Source: Acidilutibacter cellobiosedens (GTDB lineage: Bacteria > Bacillota > Clostridia > Tissierellales > Acidilutibacteraceae). From it: DNA of 64,000 nucleotides. Made by a program: the position numbers and the translations under genes. This document shows, piece after piece, positions 50,382 to 60,465 of the stretch (its first letter is position 1; each line of letters starts with the position of its first letter). The notes under the pieces were generated by a model. The model ran no database searches and had not been told where the DNA came from. It saw nothing but the letters and a program-made list of their open reading frames with translations. The stretch is taken from the NCBI RefSeq assembly GCF_004103715.1, contig NZ_CP035282.1, forward strand, positions 1,664,673 to 1,728,672, written 5' to 3'.

Positions 50382-52052
50382 TTGAATAAGGAATATATAG
50401 ACGGCCAGGATCTCAAAAAGTTATTCATAGGAGCAGCAAACTATTTAGATCAACATAAAGACGAAGTAAATTCTTTAAATGTTTTCCCGGTACCTGATGG
50501 AGACACAGGCACAAATATGTCCTTAACATTGAAATCGGCTGTAAAACAAATATTGAATCTTGAGGAATTAAGCGTAGATAAAGTAGCAGCAGCAGCAAGT
50601 AACGGATCCTTAATGGGAGCAAGAGGAAATTCAGGAGTTATACTTTCTCAGCTTTTTAGAGGCCTGTCTAATGGATTGAAAGGGAAGAAAGTGGCTTATA
50701 TAAAGGATTTTGCGGAAAGCTTCAATATGGCTCAGGAGACCGCATATAAGGCCGTCATGAAGCCAACGGAGGGTACTGTTTTAACGGTAGCAAGAGAATG
50801 TGCCGACAAAGCAGCACAGCTAAGTAAAGATGAAAAATATATATCCGAATTTTTGTATAAAATAATAGAATACGGTAATGAAGTACTTAATAAAACTCCT
50901 GATATGCTTCCTGTACTTAAACAAGCAGGAGTAGTTGATGCAGGAGGAAAGGGGTTACTAGTAATACTTCAAGGTGCATATAATACTTTGAATACTGACG
51001 AGGAAATTGAATTTCATGAGACCAGTACAGGTGCAAAGACTCAGAGTCAGAATATGAATTTCCATAAGGATATTGATACCAATGATATAAAATTCGGGTA
51101 CTGTACTGAATTTTTAGTAAATAATACGGATAAAAATCCCCAAGTCTTCAGAGAGGAATTAGCTCCCCTTGGAGACTCTCTTCTTGTGGTAGGGGGAGAT
51201 AATTTTATAAAAGTTCATATTCATACAAATAATCCCGGTATAGTTTTGGAAAAGGCAGTAGAGATTGGAGAATTAAATGATATTAAAATCGATAATATGA
51301 GACGTCAACATCGAAGGCTTGTTGTTACCGAGGAAGAAGAAAAGAAAGCAGAAGAGAACGAAAAAGAAGAAGAAAATTTGGAAAATGATGAAATCAGAAA
51401 GTACGGAATCATAACTGTATCAATGGGGGATGGAATATCCGAAGTTTTTAAGGGATTGCATGCGGATTATATTATACCTGGTGGACAAACAATGAATCCC
51501 AGTACGGAAGATATATTGAATGCTGTTAATAAAATAAAGGCAGAAAATATTATTATATTCCCGAATAATAGCAATATAATTCTTGCAGCGGAACAGGCTA
51601 AAGAATTAAGTGACAAAAATATATATGTGTTTCCTACGAAGACTATCCCTCAGGGAATTTCTGCCCTGATATCCTTTAATGAAGAATTAAGTGTTGAAGA
51701 AAATATTGAGAATATGAAGGAAGCAATTGGGGAAGTAAAGACAGGGCAAATAACATATGCCGTGAGGGATACGGAGATGAATGGAACAAAGATTAAAAAA
51801 GGAGATATCATAGGAATCTCAAATGGAGATATAAAAGCTACAGGTCAAGATGTTCAGGAGGTATCTGAGAGGCTTTTAAACGATATGGTTGATAAAGATA
51901 CGAGTATTGTAACTATATTCTATGGAAATGACACAGAAAAAGAGCAAGCTGATGAGTTGGCTGGAAAAATAGAAAAAGAACATAATGACTGTGATATAGA
52001 AGTTATATATGGAGGGCAGCCTTTATATTATTATATTTTTTCGATAGAGTAA
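50382..52052 (+). CDS. DAK2 domain-containing protein (YloV, FakA-like fatty acid kinase)
   Basis: A 556-residue protein with an N-terminal DAK2 kinase domain (about 8-200), with the nucleotide-binding NVFPVPDGDTGTNM and GARGNSGVILSQ. A central YloV-type region has a cysteine in FGYCTEFL, and a DegV-like C-terminal domain ends with YGGQPLYYYIFSIE. FakA proteins phosphorylate fatty acids carried by FakB/DegV proteins; the DegV protein at 1772 could be a partner. I start at TTG 50382, eight bases after GGAGGT, rather than TTG 50376. Confidence 0.92.
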   Translation: MNKEYIDGQDLKKLFIGAANYLDQHKDEVNSLNVFPVPDGDTGTNMSLTLKSAVKQILNLEELSVDKVAAAASNGSLMGARGNSGVILSQLFRGLSNGLKGKKVAYIKDFAESFNMAQETAYKAVMKPTEGTVLTVARECADKAAQLSKDEKYISEFLYKIIEYGNEVLNKTPDMLPVLKQAGVVDAGGKGLLVILQGAYNTLNTDEEIEFHETSTGAKTQSQNMNFHKDIDTNDIKFGYCTEFLVNNTDKNPQVFREELAPLGDSLLVVGGDNFIKVHIHTNNPGIVLEKAVEIGELNDIKIDNMRRQHRRLVVTEEEEKKAEENEKEEENLENDEIRKYGIITVSMGDGISEVFKGLHADYIIPGGQTMNPSTEDILNAVNKIKAENIIIFPNNSNIILAAEQAKELSDKNIYVFPTKTIPQGISALISFNEELSVEENIENMKEAIGEVKTGQITYAVRDTEMNGTKIKKGDIIGISNGDIKATGQDVQEVSERLLNDMVDKDTSIVTIFYGNDTEKEQADELAGKIEKEHNDCDIEVIYGGQPLYYYIFSIE

Positions 52053-52103
52053 TTTCTTCTTCCCCTATTTTTATAGGGGAAAATCTGTTTAAGAGGTGAA
52101 AAA

Positions 52104-54164
52104 ATGGATAGATTATCAGCGTCTGTCCAATATGTAAAAGGTGTTGGACCCAAAAGAGCAAGCAGACTTAAAAAGTTGGGGATAGTAACGATAGAGGATT
52201 TATTGTATTACTTTCCGAGAACATATGAGGATAGAACCAAATATTCCAAAATTAGGGATTGTGCGGATGGAGAAAAAGTCAGTTTAAATGTTGTAATTGC
52301 AGGTTCTCCTTCTATATTGAGGCCGAGAAGAAAATTGTCTATCCTTAAAGTACCTGTAAAGGACAGTACAGGTGCTGCATATTTGGTTTGGTTTAATCAG
52401 GATTACTTGGCTGATAATTTCTCTGAGGGAGAAGAAATATCGGTAAATGGAAAAATTAAAAGAAATAATTTCGAAACTCAGATAATATCTCCTGTTTATG
52501 AAAAAAGGAACAAGGGAAATAAAGTCGGAAGTATAGTTCCTATATATTCCGTGACTGATAAATTAAGCGTAAACGAAATGAATATAATGATTGCAAATGC
52601 ATTGAAAGAATACATAGATGAAATAGAAGAAATTTTTCCTGATGACTTATTAAAATCCTTTAATCTGATTTCTATAAAGGATGCAATTAAAAATATTCAT
52701 TTTCCCCAAAATAGAGAAACTTTTATGGCCGCAAGAAGGAGACTGGTATTTGAAGAATTATTTATCCTTCAACTGTGCCTCTTTATAATAAAGAAGAAAT
52801 TCGGCCTTAAGGATGACGGCATATCCTTTGATAAAGATGTGAATATCAATGAATTTACAGAGAACCTGCCTTTTAAACTTACGAAGGCCCAGGAGAAGGT
52901 ATTTGAAGAAATCCAAAGGGATATGGAAAGCAAGAGGCAGATGAACAGACTTATACAGGGAGACGTAGGTTCGGGGAAAACTGTTGTTGCTTTGATGGCA
53001 ATATATAAAGCTGTTAAATCGGGATATCAGGCAACTATGATGGCGCCAACGGAAATATTGGCAAATCAGCATTATGAAAGTGTATGTAAGTTTTTTGACG
53101 GCATGGGAATCAAATGTGAGCTTTTAACGGGAAGTTTGAGTGTAAAGGCCAAAAAGAGAATATTGGATGAGTTGCAGTCCGATGACATAGATGTTCTTAT
53201 AGGAACTCATGCTGTTATTCAGGACAATGTTAAATTTAATAAATTGGGGCTTGTAATAACGGATGAACAGCACAGGTTTGGGGTTAAGCAAAGAAAACTT
53301 CTTTCGGAAAAGGGATTGAATCCGGATACTATAGTAATGACAGCAACTCCTATACCAAGAACTTTAGCTTTAATTTTGTACGGGGACTTAGACATATCCA
53401 TAATAGATGAACTTCCCCCTGGGAGAAAAAAAGTTGAGACTTATGCGGTAGGTGTAAGCTATATAAAAAGGGTGAATGAATTTATAAAAAAACAGGTAAG
53501 GGGAGGAAGGCAAGCTTATATAGTATGTCCTTTGATTGAAGAATCGGAAGAGTTGAATTTAAAGTCAGTTGAGGAATTATATGAGAAGTTCAAAAATGAA
53601 ACATTTAAAGAATTTAGTGTAGGCCTTTTACATGGGAGAATGAAATCGAGCGAAAAAGATGAAATAATGGAAAATTTTAAGAGTCATAATATAGATATTT
53701 TAGTTTCTACAACTGTAATAGAAGTGGGAGTAAATATTCCTAACGCAAATATAATGGTTATATATAATGCGGAACGCTTTGGACTGAGCCAGCTTCACCA
53801 ATTAAGGGGAAGGGTCGGGAGAGGGGAATACCAATCCTATTGTATACTTATAAATGAAAGCGGCAGCAAGATATCAAGAGAAAGAATGAAAATTCTTCAA
53901 AGTACCACAAACGGTTTTATAATATCGGAAAAAGATCTGGAGTTAAGAGGTCCCGGAGAATTTTTGGGACTCAAGCAGCACGGACTTCCCGATTTAAAGA
54001 TTGCGAATCTATTTACCGATATGGATATTTTAAGGGAAGTTCAAAAAAGGGTTATGGAAATATTGACGAAAGATCCTGAATTAAAAGACGAAAAATATAA
54101 GAAGATAAAAGAAAGAATGAAAAAAATGTTTAAAGGAAAAATTGATGAAATCATTTTCAATTAA
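52104..54164 (+). CDS. recG: ATP-dependent DNA helicase RecG
   Basis: A 686-residue branch-migration helicase that remodels forks and Holliday junctions. It has an N-terminal wedge/OB region (about 1-220), Walker A GDVGSGKT near residue 288-295, DEQHRFG as the DExH box, TATPIPRTLA, and the C-terminal helicase half with QLRGRVGRG. Length is standard. The gene stands between the DAK2 gene and rsmD as usual. A short hairpin (52060-52081) lies upstream. Confidence 0.96.
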   Translation: MDRLSASVQYVKGVGPKRASRLKKLGIVTIEDLLYYFPRTYEDRTKYSKIRDCADGEKVSLNVVIAGSPSILRPRRKLSILKVPVKDSTGAAYLVWFNQDYLADNFSEGEEISVNGKIKRNNFETQIISPVYEKRNKGNKVGSIVPIYSVTDKLSVNEMNIMIANALKEYIDEIEEIFPDDLLKSFNLISIKDAIKNIHFPQNRETFMAARRRLVFEELFILQLCLFIIKKKFGLKDDGISFDKDVNINEFTENLPFKLTKAQEKVFEEIQRDMESKRQMNRLIQGDVGSGKTVVALMAIYKAVKSGYQATMMAPTEILANQHYESVCKFFDGMGIKCELLTGSLSVKAKKRILDELQSDDIDVLIGTHAVIQDNVKFNKLGLVITDEQHRFGVKQRKLLSEKGLNPDTIVMTATPIPRTLALILYGDLDISIIDELPPGRKKVETYAVGVSYIKRVNEFIKKQVRGGRQAYIVCPLIEESEELNLKSVEELYEKFKNETFKEFSVGLLHGRMKSSEKDEIMENFKSHNIDILVSTTVIEVGVNIPNANIMVIYNAERFGLSQLHQLRGRVGRGEYQSYCILINESGSKISRERMKILQSTTNGFIISEKDLELRGPGEFLGLKQHGLPDLKIANLFTDMDILREVQKRVMEILTKDPELKDEKYKKIKERMKKMFKGKIDEIIFN

Positions 54165-54221
54165 TGGTATTTATGCTAAAATAAAAAAGGTATTTAAAGG
54201 AATAAGTGAGGAGTGTTTTCC

Positions 54222-54791
54222 TTGAGAATTATATCGGGAAGCAGAAAAGGACTTAGGCTTAAAACCCCAAAGAACCAAAACATAAGACCGACTCAAGATA
54301 GGATAAAAGAATCCCTTTTTAATATATTAGGGGTTATTGATGAAAATTCGATAGTATTGGATTTATATGCAGGTACCGGAAATATAGGGATTGAATTTTT
54401 GAGCAGAGGGGCAATGAAATGTTATTTTATTGATAATTCTTATGAAGGAATAAATTTAATAAGGGAGAATATAAATATTTCAAACTTTAATGAGAAAAGC
54501 TACATATATAAGAAGGATGTCCTGAAAAGTTTGGACTTTTTTAGTAAAAACGGTATTGTTTTTGATTATATTTTTATGGATCCACCTTATAGGCAAAACT
54601 TACCGGGCAAAACCTTAGAAATTATTTCAAAAAAGAATGTTTTAAAAGATAATGGAATAGTAGTAGTTGAACATGAAAAAAAATTATCCCTTGGAAATAG
54701 AATTTTAAATTTAATAAAGACTGACGAAAGAGATTACGGAGATAAAATAATATCATTTTACAGCCTTATAACAGAAGGAGAGATAGAGTAA
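54222..54791 (+). CDS. rsmD: 16S rRNA (guanine(966)-N(2))-methyltransferase RsmD
   Basis: A 189-residue methyltransferase that modifies G966 of 16S rRNA. The N-terminus RIISGSRKGLRLKTPK, the SAM site LDLYAGTGNIGIEFLSRGA and the catalytic motif FMDPPY are present. The TTG at 54222 lies eight bases after GAGGAG and gives the conserved N-terminus; a GTG at 54213 is less likely. It overlaps coaD by one base, a conserved pairing. Confidence 0.95.
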   Translation: MRIISGSRKGLRLKTPKNQNIRPTQDRIKESLFNILGVIDENSIVLDLYAGTGNIGIEFLSRGAMKCYFIDNSYEGINLIRENINISNFNEKSYIYKKDVLKSLDFFSKNGIVFDYIFMDPPYRQNLPGKTLEIISKKNVLKDNGIVVVEHEKKLSLGNRILNLIKTDERDYGDKIISFYSLITEGEIE

Positions 54792-55270
54792 TGAAAGTAA
54801 TATATCCTGGAAGTTTTGATCCTGTAACAAACGGACATTTAGATATAATAGAACGATGTTCGAAAAAATTTGAAAGAGTAACAGTGGCGGTACTTAATAA
54901 CAATGCCAAGAACACCCTTTTTACGGTTGAAGAAAGGAAGGACATGCTAAAAGAGGTAGTACGTAAGTACAATAATGTTGAGGTTGATAGTTTTTCAGGG
55001 CTTCTCATTGATTATGCAAAAGAGAAGGGAATATTTACTGTTGTCAGAGGATTAAGAGTGATTTCTGATTTTGAATATGAGATGCAGATGTCCCTTATTA
55101 ATAAAAAATTGTGCAAGGATATAGAGACTATAATGATGGTTTCGGATAGCAGATATTCATTTTTGAGTTCAAGCGTAGTCAAGGAGATTGCAGAATTTGG
55201 AGGAGATATTTCCTGTTTGGTTCCTAAAAATGTGGAAAAGGAATTAGTGAAAAAAATAAAAAGGAGGTAA
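54791..55270 (+). CDS. coaD: Pantetheine-phosphate adenylyltransferase
   Basis: A 159-residue enzyme that adenylates 4'-phosphopantetheine, the penultimate step of CoA synthesis. The nucleotidyl-transfer motif is YPGSFDPVTNGHLDII; VRGLRVISDFEYEMQM and SSSVVKEIAEFGGD are further hallmarks. The ATG shares its A with the upstream TAA. It complements CoaBC encoded at 35144. Confidence 0.96.
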   Translation: MKVIYPGSFDPVTNGHLDIIERCSKKFERVTVAVLNNNAKNTLFTVEERKDMLKEVVRKYNNVEVDSFSGLLIDYAKEKGIFTVVRGLRVISDFEYEMQMSLINKKLCKDIETIMMVSDSRYSFLSSSVVKEIAEFGGDISCLVPKNVEKELVKKIKRR

Positions 55271-55278
55271 ATTTTCTG

Positions 55279-55725
55279 ATGGAGGTTCTAAATTTAATTG
55301 ATGAAATGGAAGATATAATAGAAAACAGTTCTCAAATACCTTTTTCCGGAAAGAGCATATTGGATAAGGAAGAGCTATTGGAAATTATTAAAGAAATAAG
55401 GCTTAAACTTCCCGATGAAATAAAACAAGCTAATTGGATTAAAGAGGAGAAAAAGAGGATTCTTGCGGAAGCTCAAAAAGAAGCCAATACATTAATGGAC
55501 GAAGCAAAAATCCATCTTGAAGAATTAGTCGAGAGGGATGAAATAACTAAGGCTGCCAAGGAAAGAGCAGAGGAAATTTTATCCAAAGCCCAGTCAAATG
55601 CAAAGGATATAAGAATAGGCGCAATGGAATATGCCGATAATCTGTTAAGAGAAACTCAGCAGAATTTAAAGGATCTCATTATGGTTCTTGAGCAAAACAG
55701 AAAAGAATTAAGCGGACCTAAATAG
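55279..55725 (+). CDS. Conserved coiled-coil protein (ATPase-like/subunit B-like)
   Basis: A 148-residue, almost entirely helical protein. A first helix region (VLNLIDEMEDIIENSSQIPF) is followed by a long charged coiled coil (about 50-145) rich in Glu, Lys and Ala (EEKKRILAEAQKEANTLMDEA). Such proteins follow coaD in many Clostridia and are loosely annotated as ATPase or ATP synthase B-like; there is no nucleotide-binding motif here. A scaffolding or division-related role is possible but unproven. It ends 8 bp inside the convergent ylbJ gene. Confidence 0.7.
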   Translation: MEVLNLIDEMEDIIENSSQIPFSGKSILDKEELLEIIKEIRLKLPDEIKQANWIKEEKKRILAEAQKEANTLMDEAKIHLEELVERDEITKAAKERAEEILSKAQSNAKDIRIGAMEYADNLLRETQQNLKDLIMVLEQNRKELSGPK

Positions 55726-56944
55726 TATTTTTGTGGCAGCCTATAATTGCTGATATTATTGAAAAAATAGTTAAGGATATAATTACAATCAATTCCAACT
55801 GTATGGAGGAAAATAAAATCTTTGTCCAATTTGCCGGAGAAAATACTTCCCAAGGGTAATTTTCCACTGAGAACGATGTTATTGCCATATCCTTATATTT
55901 TAAATTATATATTATATAGCAAAAGAGGCCGGAAAATATTCCGTGAAGAAATTTTGCAAAGATATACAATTTTTGATTGATATCGGTAGAGGATATAAAA
56001 TTTAAAGCTTGACTATGTATAGACAGTCCGCTCCATCCGATTAAGAAACTTATAGATGTTAATTTTTGAATTAGCGGTATTCCGTTTGATTCGGCTATGG
56101 TTTTACAACCTACTGTTATTTCGATAATTCCTGAAGCTATTCCCCTTAATAAATTTGTACTTATATTAAACGGAATGATTTCATGGAATATTTTTAGAAT
56201 TAAATAAAATAATTTGGACTCATATAGTATTTCTGTCAAAACAGAATAAAATATAACAAATCCTCCAATTAAGAGAATTGAATTTATGCTTTCCTTTGTG
56301 CTGTTTGAAAGAATAGTACCAAGGTTTTTTGAATTTTTATTTTTAAACAGCAGAAAGTTTTTAGCCGAAATGAATACATTATGTTTTTGGTCCTTATATT
56401 TAAAAGAAATATTATGTTTATAGAATCTGAATATTAGTCCTACGGTTATAGCACCTAAATAGTGAGAAGCAACTATCAAAGGGCCGACTTGGGGGCTGTT
56501 TAGCATTCCTATGGAAACGGCCCCTATCATAAATAATGGGCCTGAAGTGCTGGAAAAGGAGATTAGTCTTTGAGATTCGATTTTTGATATAATTTGTTTC
56601 TTTCTCATATTGGAAACAATTTTAGTCCCGACGGGATAACCGGAAGTGATACTCATTGTAAAGGGGAAAGCCCCTTTTCCTGAAACATTAAATAAAGGTT
56701 TCATTATAGGTCCGAGTATGTCTCCCATAAAATCCACAAATCCTAAGGAGACTAATATTTCAGAAATAATAAAAAAAGGAAATAGGGAAGGGATCAATAC
56801 GTTGAACCACAAATTAAGTCCTTTCACAGCGCCATTGATTGAAGTTTTCGGAAATAATATTAAATTGTATAATATCCATAATATAAATATAATGAATATG
56901 GTATTTGATAAAGATATTTTCTCGCTATTTTTTGTTGCTTTCAT
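55718..56944 (-). CDS. ylbJ: Sporulation integral membrane protein YlbJ
   Basis: A 408-residue polytopic protein with about eight to ten membrane helices. It contains the nucleoside-recognition Gate-like segments VLIPSLFPFFIISEIL and FTMSITSGYPVGTKIVSN that mark the YlbJ/SpoVV family. In Bacillus the homologue takes part in moving dipicolinic acid from mother cell to forespore. It lies in the ylbJ-ylbK-ylbM neighbourhood after coaD, as in Bacillus, though on the opposite strand. The 3' end overlaps the preceding gene by 8 bp. Confidence 0.9.
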   Translation of the reverse strand: MKATKNSEKISLSNTIFIIFILWILYNLILFPKTSINGAVKGLNLWFNVLIPSLFPFFIISEILVSLGFVDFMGDILGPIMKPLFNVSGKGAFPFTMSITSGYPVGTKIVSNMRKKQIISKIESQRLISFSSTSGPLFMIGAVSIGMLNSPQVGPLIVASHYLGAITVGLIFRFYKHNISFKYKDQKHNVFISAKNFLLFKNKNSKNLGTILSNSTKESINSILLIGGFVIFYSVLTEILYESKLFYLILKIFHEIIPFNISTNLLRGIASGIIEITVGCKTIAESNGIPLIQKLTSISFLIGWSGLSIHSQALNFISSTDINQKLYIFAKFLHGIFSGLFCYIIYNLKYKDMAITSFSVENYPWEVFSPANWTKILFSSIQLELIVIISLTIFSIISAIIGCHKNTI

Positions 56945-57020
56945 TTTGTTCCCTCCGATTTTATATAATTATATTGAATAATTGTGGGATATATGATTTT
57001 ATTTTAAAGGGAGTGATACT

Positions 57021-57803
57021 ATGAGTAAACCAAAAATAGGTCTTGCTTTAGGTTCCGGATCTGCCAGAGGATTAGCCCATATAGGAGTGTTAAGGGCGTT
57101 GGAAGAAAATAATATAAATATAGATTTTTTTTCGGGAAGCAGTGCCGGTGCATTGATAGGAGGACTGTACTGTACGGGTATATCTCCTAAGATGCTGAAG
57201 GGTCTTGCGATCCAGGTTGATAAGAAAACATGGTTGGATTTTACCGTCCCAAACAAGGGGATAGTGAAGGGGGACAGAATAGAAGAAATACTGAAAATAA
57301 TAACGGGAAGCAGAAATATTGAAGATTTGGATAAAAAAATATCGATAGTTTCTACAAATTTAAATAATGCAGAGGAAGTTGTGTTTACTTCAGGCCCACT
57401 GTATAAAGCTATAAGGGCAAGTATATCAATCCCGGGGGTTTTTGAACCTGTAAAATTCCATAATGAGGTATTGGTAGACGGGGGAGTTGTGGACAGATTG
57501 CCCGTTTCCGTATTAAAGGATATGGGTGCCGATATTATAATAGCCTCAGATGTGGGATTTGGTAGTTATCAGAGTAGGATATTTCGCATTTTTGATATAA
57601 TTCAGCAGTCCATAGATATAATGTCGAAAAGAATATACGAAGAGGATAAAAGGCTTGCTGATATAATTATTCAGATTCCCCTCTCCCATATAGATTCTTT
57701 CAGCTTTGAACGAGTAGAGGAATGTGAGGAAATAGGATATAATACAACAATTAAAGCGATATCACAAATAAAAGAAAAGATAAATGAAGTTTCTAATCTT
57801 TAA
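57021..57803 (+). CDS. Patatin-like phospholipase family protein (YlbK/RssA-like)
   Basis: A 260-residue patatin-type serine lipase. The oxyanion loop GSGSARGLAHIGVL (11-24), nucleophile motif GSSAG (39-43, Ser41) and the catalytic Asp in VDGGVVD are all present. The active site should be a Ser-Asp dyad. It is cytosolic, without a signal peptide. The YlbK position between ylbJ and ylbM is conserved. The substrate is unknown. GGAGTGAT precedes the ATG. Its end overlaps the convergent tmcAL gene by 11 bp. Confidence 0.9.
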   Translation: MSKPKIGLALGSGSARGLAHIGVLRALEENNINIDFFSGSSAGALIGGLYCTGISPKMLKGLAIQVDKKTWLDFTVPNKGIVKGDRIEEILKIITGSRNIEDLDKKISIVSTNLNNAEEVVFTSGPLYKAIRASISIPGVFEPVKFHNEVLVDGGVVDRLPVSVLKDMGADIIIASDVGFGSYQSRIFRIFDIIQQSIDIMSKRIYEEDKRLADIIIQIPLSHIDSFSFERVEECEEIGYNTTIKAISQIKEKINEVSNL

Positions 57804-59046
57804 TATAAGGAGATGTGAAATAGTCCATATTTCCCCTATAGGATTCCGGAGGTTTCTGGATACCCATATAATAAATGTCCGTAGCTTTTTTTTCCAATAA
57901 AATCATTTTTTCCAATAGGGGATCGCTGATCTTTTTATAGTTTGAAAACTTGTTTATTATCTTTATATCCGATTTATTCTTAATTTCCTTTAATATTTTA
58001 AGGCCCTTTTTATTGGCGCCGAGAATTCTTATATATTTAGGATAGCTTTTATTAAACAAAGAAAATTCATCTTTATTCATATTGAGCAGTAAATGGATAA
58101 GTATTCTTTGAATTCTTGTTTTAGTATATCTTTTTGTGGAAACGCAATTAACGAGAGAACTTAATGAATTACATTTGTATGAATACTTCAATATGCGATT
58201 TTCCAGACCGTTTTCCATATCCATCAAATTATTAAGTTTGTCCTTAGAAGCAGTCCTTAAAAGATATAATATTATTTCAGAATAATTTTCCAAGCTGTTA
58301 AAAGAATATTTATTTTCATCATATTTTAAAAGCTCTTCATAAGCGGAAGGCGGCACTAAATTTTTTATCTTGACTAAATCATTTTTTAATATCTGCCTTC
58401 TTAAAGCTCCGGAAGAAGAAAACTTCCCTGACAATTCCTCTTCCCTATAATCATTTCCTACTCTTTTAATTGTAAAGGGTTTTATATTGCTTTTAATTCT
58501 ATGTAGTGCTTTCAGGTATTCTATAGCCAATATATTATTAGGAGAACGAATGATATCTTCTAAGGGGAAGTCAGAATGATATTTATCGGCATCCATATAA
58601 TCTTCCAGTGATTTCATCCGAGACTGAGCATAGGAATACCCGTCTTTTAAATATTTTTTCAGATATTTTTTAAAAGGTTCCGGTTCTTCACTTAGTATAT
58701 GGGAAATCATTTTTAAATACTTCATATCCCCAAGCTCGCTTCCAAAGGATATATAATCGACTATATTCAGGCTGTCTAATAATTTTACTCCTCCATAAGC
58801 AAATATTTCTGCACTTTGGACAGAATAAAAAACAGGAAGCTCAATAATCAAATCCACTCCCGAATCTATGGCCATCTTTGCTCTTGCCCATTTATCCACG
58901 ATAGCCGGCTCTCCCCGTTGAAGAAAAGAACTGCTCATTACCGCAACGGAAAAATCACATTGGGTCTTTTCTTTTGAAAAATTTAAATGATAGCTGTGAC
59001 CGTAGTGAAAAGGATTGTATTCGGTTATAAGTCCGAGAACCTTCAT
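57793..59046 (-). CDS. tmcAL: tRNA(Met) cytidine acetate ligase (TmcAL, YlbM)
   Basis: A 417-residue nucleotidyltransferase-like protein that in Bacillus makes N4-acetylcytidine at the wobble base of elongator tRNA-Met from acetate and ATP. The N-terminus LITEYNPFHYGHSYHL has the HxGH-type signature; SSSFLQRGEPAIVDKWARA and GVDLIIELPVFYSVQSAE are family hallmarks. ackA, which handles acetyl phosphate and acetate, is divergently encoded next to it. The 3' end overlaps the patatin gene. Confidence 0.93.
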   Translation of the reverse strand: MKVLGLITEYNPFHYGHSYHLNFSKEKTQCDFSVAVMSSSFLQRGEPAIVDKWARAKMAIDSGVDLIIELPVFYSVQSAEIFAYGGVKLLDSLNIVDYISFGSELGDMKYLKMISHILSEEPEPFKKYLKKYLKDGYSYAQSRMKSLEDYMDADKYHSDFPLEDIIRSPNNILAIEYLKALHRIKSNIKPFTIKRVGNDYREEELSGKFSSSGALRRQILKNDLVKIKNLVPPSAYEELLKYDENKYSFNSLENYSEIILYLLRTASKDKLNNLMDMENGLENRILKYSYKCNSLSSLVNCVSTKRYTKTRIQRILIHLLLNMNKDEFSLFNKSYPKYIRILGANKKGLKILKEIKNKSDIKIINKFSNYKKISDPLLEKMILLEKKATDIYYMGIQKPPESYRGNMDYFTSPYIKD

Positions 59047-59209
59047 CTTATCTTATCCTCCATAATTATAAAGACTGTATATTGATATTATAACATAATT
59101 AAGTCATAAAATGATTTTACTGTTAAATGAATATTTTTGATTGATTTTTATAAGAATTTGTAATAATATGATTAATAGTGGTAATCAACTTATTTGGGAG
59201 GTATAAAGG

Positions 59210-60400
59210 ATGAATATACTTGTAATAAACTGTGGCAGTTCTTCTCTTAAATATCAGCTTATCGATATGGAAGGAGAAAACTTGTTGGCCAAAGGTCTGG
59301 TTGAAAGAATAGGAATTGAAGGTTCCAGGATAAAACACAGGACAACCGGAAAAGAGGAAGTTGTAATTCAAAAACCGCTGAAAAATCATAAAGATGCCAT
59401 GAAGTTAGTCTTGGATTCTTTGATTGATAAAAAGTATGGAGCTATTAAATCTCTTAAAGAGATAAATGCGACTGGACATAGAATAGTACATGGAGGAGAA
59501 AAATTTGCATTTTCAGTAAAAATTGATGCTCAGGTAATGAAGACATTAAATGATTGCATAGATTTAGCGCCATTACATAACCCACCAAATATCATAGGAA
59601 TCGAAGCATGCAGAGAGCTTATGCCTGATATTCCCATGGTAGGAGTATTTGATACCGCTTTCCATCAAACTATGCCGGAGGCTAATTATATATACGCTCT
59701 TCCTTATGAATTATATAAGAAATATAAGATAAGAAAATACGGATTTCATGGTACGTCTCATAAATATGTTTCAATGAGAGCATCTCAATTGGTGGGAAAA
59801 GATATTAAAAATTTAAAGATAGTAACTTGTCATTTGGGAAACGGAGCAAGTGTTTGTGCGGTAGACGGAGGAAAATCCGTTGATACAAGCATGGGATTTA
59901 CTCCTTTAGATGGGTTGGCTATGGGAACGAGATCCGGCAGTGTGGATCCTGCTATAATACCGTTTTTAATGGAAAAAGAAAAGTTGTCCGCAGAAGATGT
60001 AAATGAATTATTAAATAAGAAATCCGGTGTGTTGGGTATATCCGGAATAAGCAGTGACTTCAGAGATTTGGAGTCCGCCGCTTCAGATGGAAATAAAAGA
60101 GCCAAATTGGCTTTAGACGTATTTAATAATAGAGTCAAAAAATATATAGGAGCTTATGCCGCTTTAATGGGAGGAATAGATGTATTGGTATTTACTGCCG
60201 GAATCGGTGAAAATTCTTCCGAAATCAGATACGAAATATGTAAAGGCCTTGAATTTTTAGGGATAAAAATGGATAAAGAAAAAAATCAGGTCAGAGGCAA
60301 AGATGCATTGATAAGTCAGGAGGATTCGAAGGTAAAAGTTTTTGTAATTTCCACTAACGAAGAACTTATGATAGCAAGAGAGACAAAGGAACTTATATAA
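59210..60400 (+). CDS. ackA: Acetate kinase
   Basis: A 396-residue acetate kinase, which makes ATP from acetyl phosphate in fermentation. The N-terminal [17 protein letters not shown], the substrate region [20 protein letters not shown], the HLGNGAS signature and FTAGIGENS are intact. TTGGGAGG precedes the ATG. No pta gene is adjacent, so the pathway partner lies elsewhere. A promoter for DUF177 follows the stop within 6 bp. Confidence 0.97.
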   Translation: MNILVINCGSSSLKYQLIDMEGENLLAKGLVERIGIEGSRIKHRTTGKEEVVIQKPLKNHKDAMKLVLDSLIDKKYGAIKSLKEINATGHRIVHGGEKFAFSVKIDAQVMKTLNDCIDLAPLHNPPNIIGIEACRELMPDIPMVGVFDTAFHQTMPEANYIYALPYELYKKYKIRKYGFHGTSHKYVSMRASQLVGKDIKNLKIVTCHLGNGASVCAVDGGKSVDTSMGFTPLDGLAMGTRSGSVDPAIIPFLMEKEKLSAEDVNELLNKKSGVLGISGISSDFRDLESAASDGNKRAKLALDVFNNRVKKYIGAYAALMGGIDVLVFTAGIGENSSEIRYEICKGLEFLGIKMDKEKNQVRGKDALISQEDSKVKVFVISTNEELMIARETKELI

Positions 60401-60405
60401 TTTTC

Positions 60406-60434
60406 TTGACAAATTTTATCTTGCTTTATATAAT
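60406..60434 (+). promoter_or_regulatory. Consensus sigma-A promoter for DUF177-rpmF
   Basis: TTGACA (60406-60411), a 17-bp spacer and TATAAT (60429-60434) make a perfect vegetative promoter, 32 bp before the DUF177 start and directly after ackA. Confidence 0.9.
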
Positions 60435-60465
60435 TATTCATGTTAGCTGTAATGAGGTGAAGATT

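Noticed and set aside
52060-52081. Hairpin TTCCCCTA/TAGGGGAA as terminator between DAK2 gene and recG
   Set aside because: No T-run on the + strand; left unannotated as a terminator.
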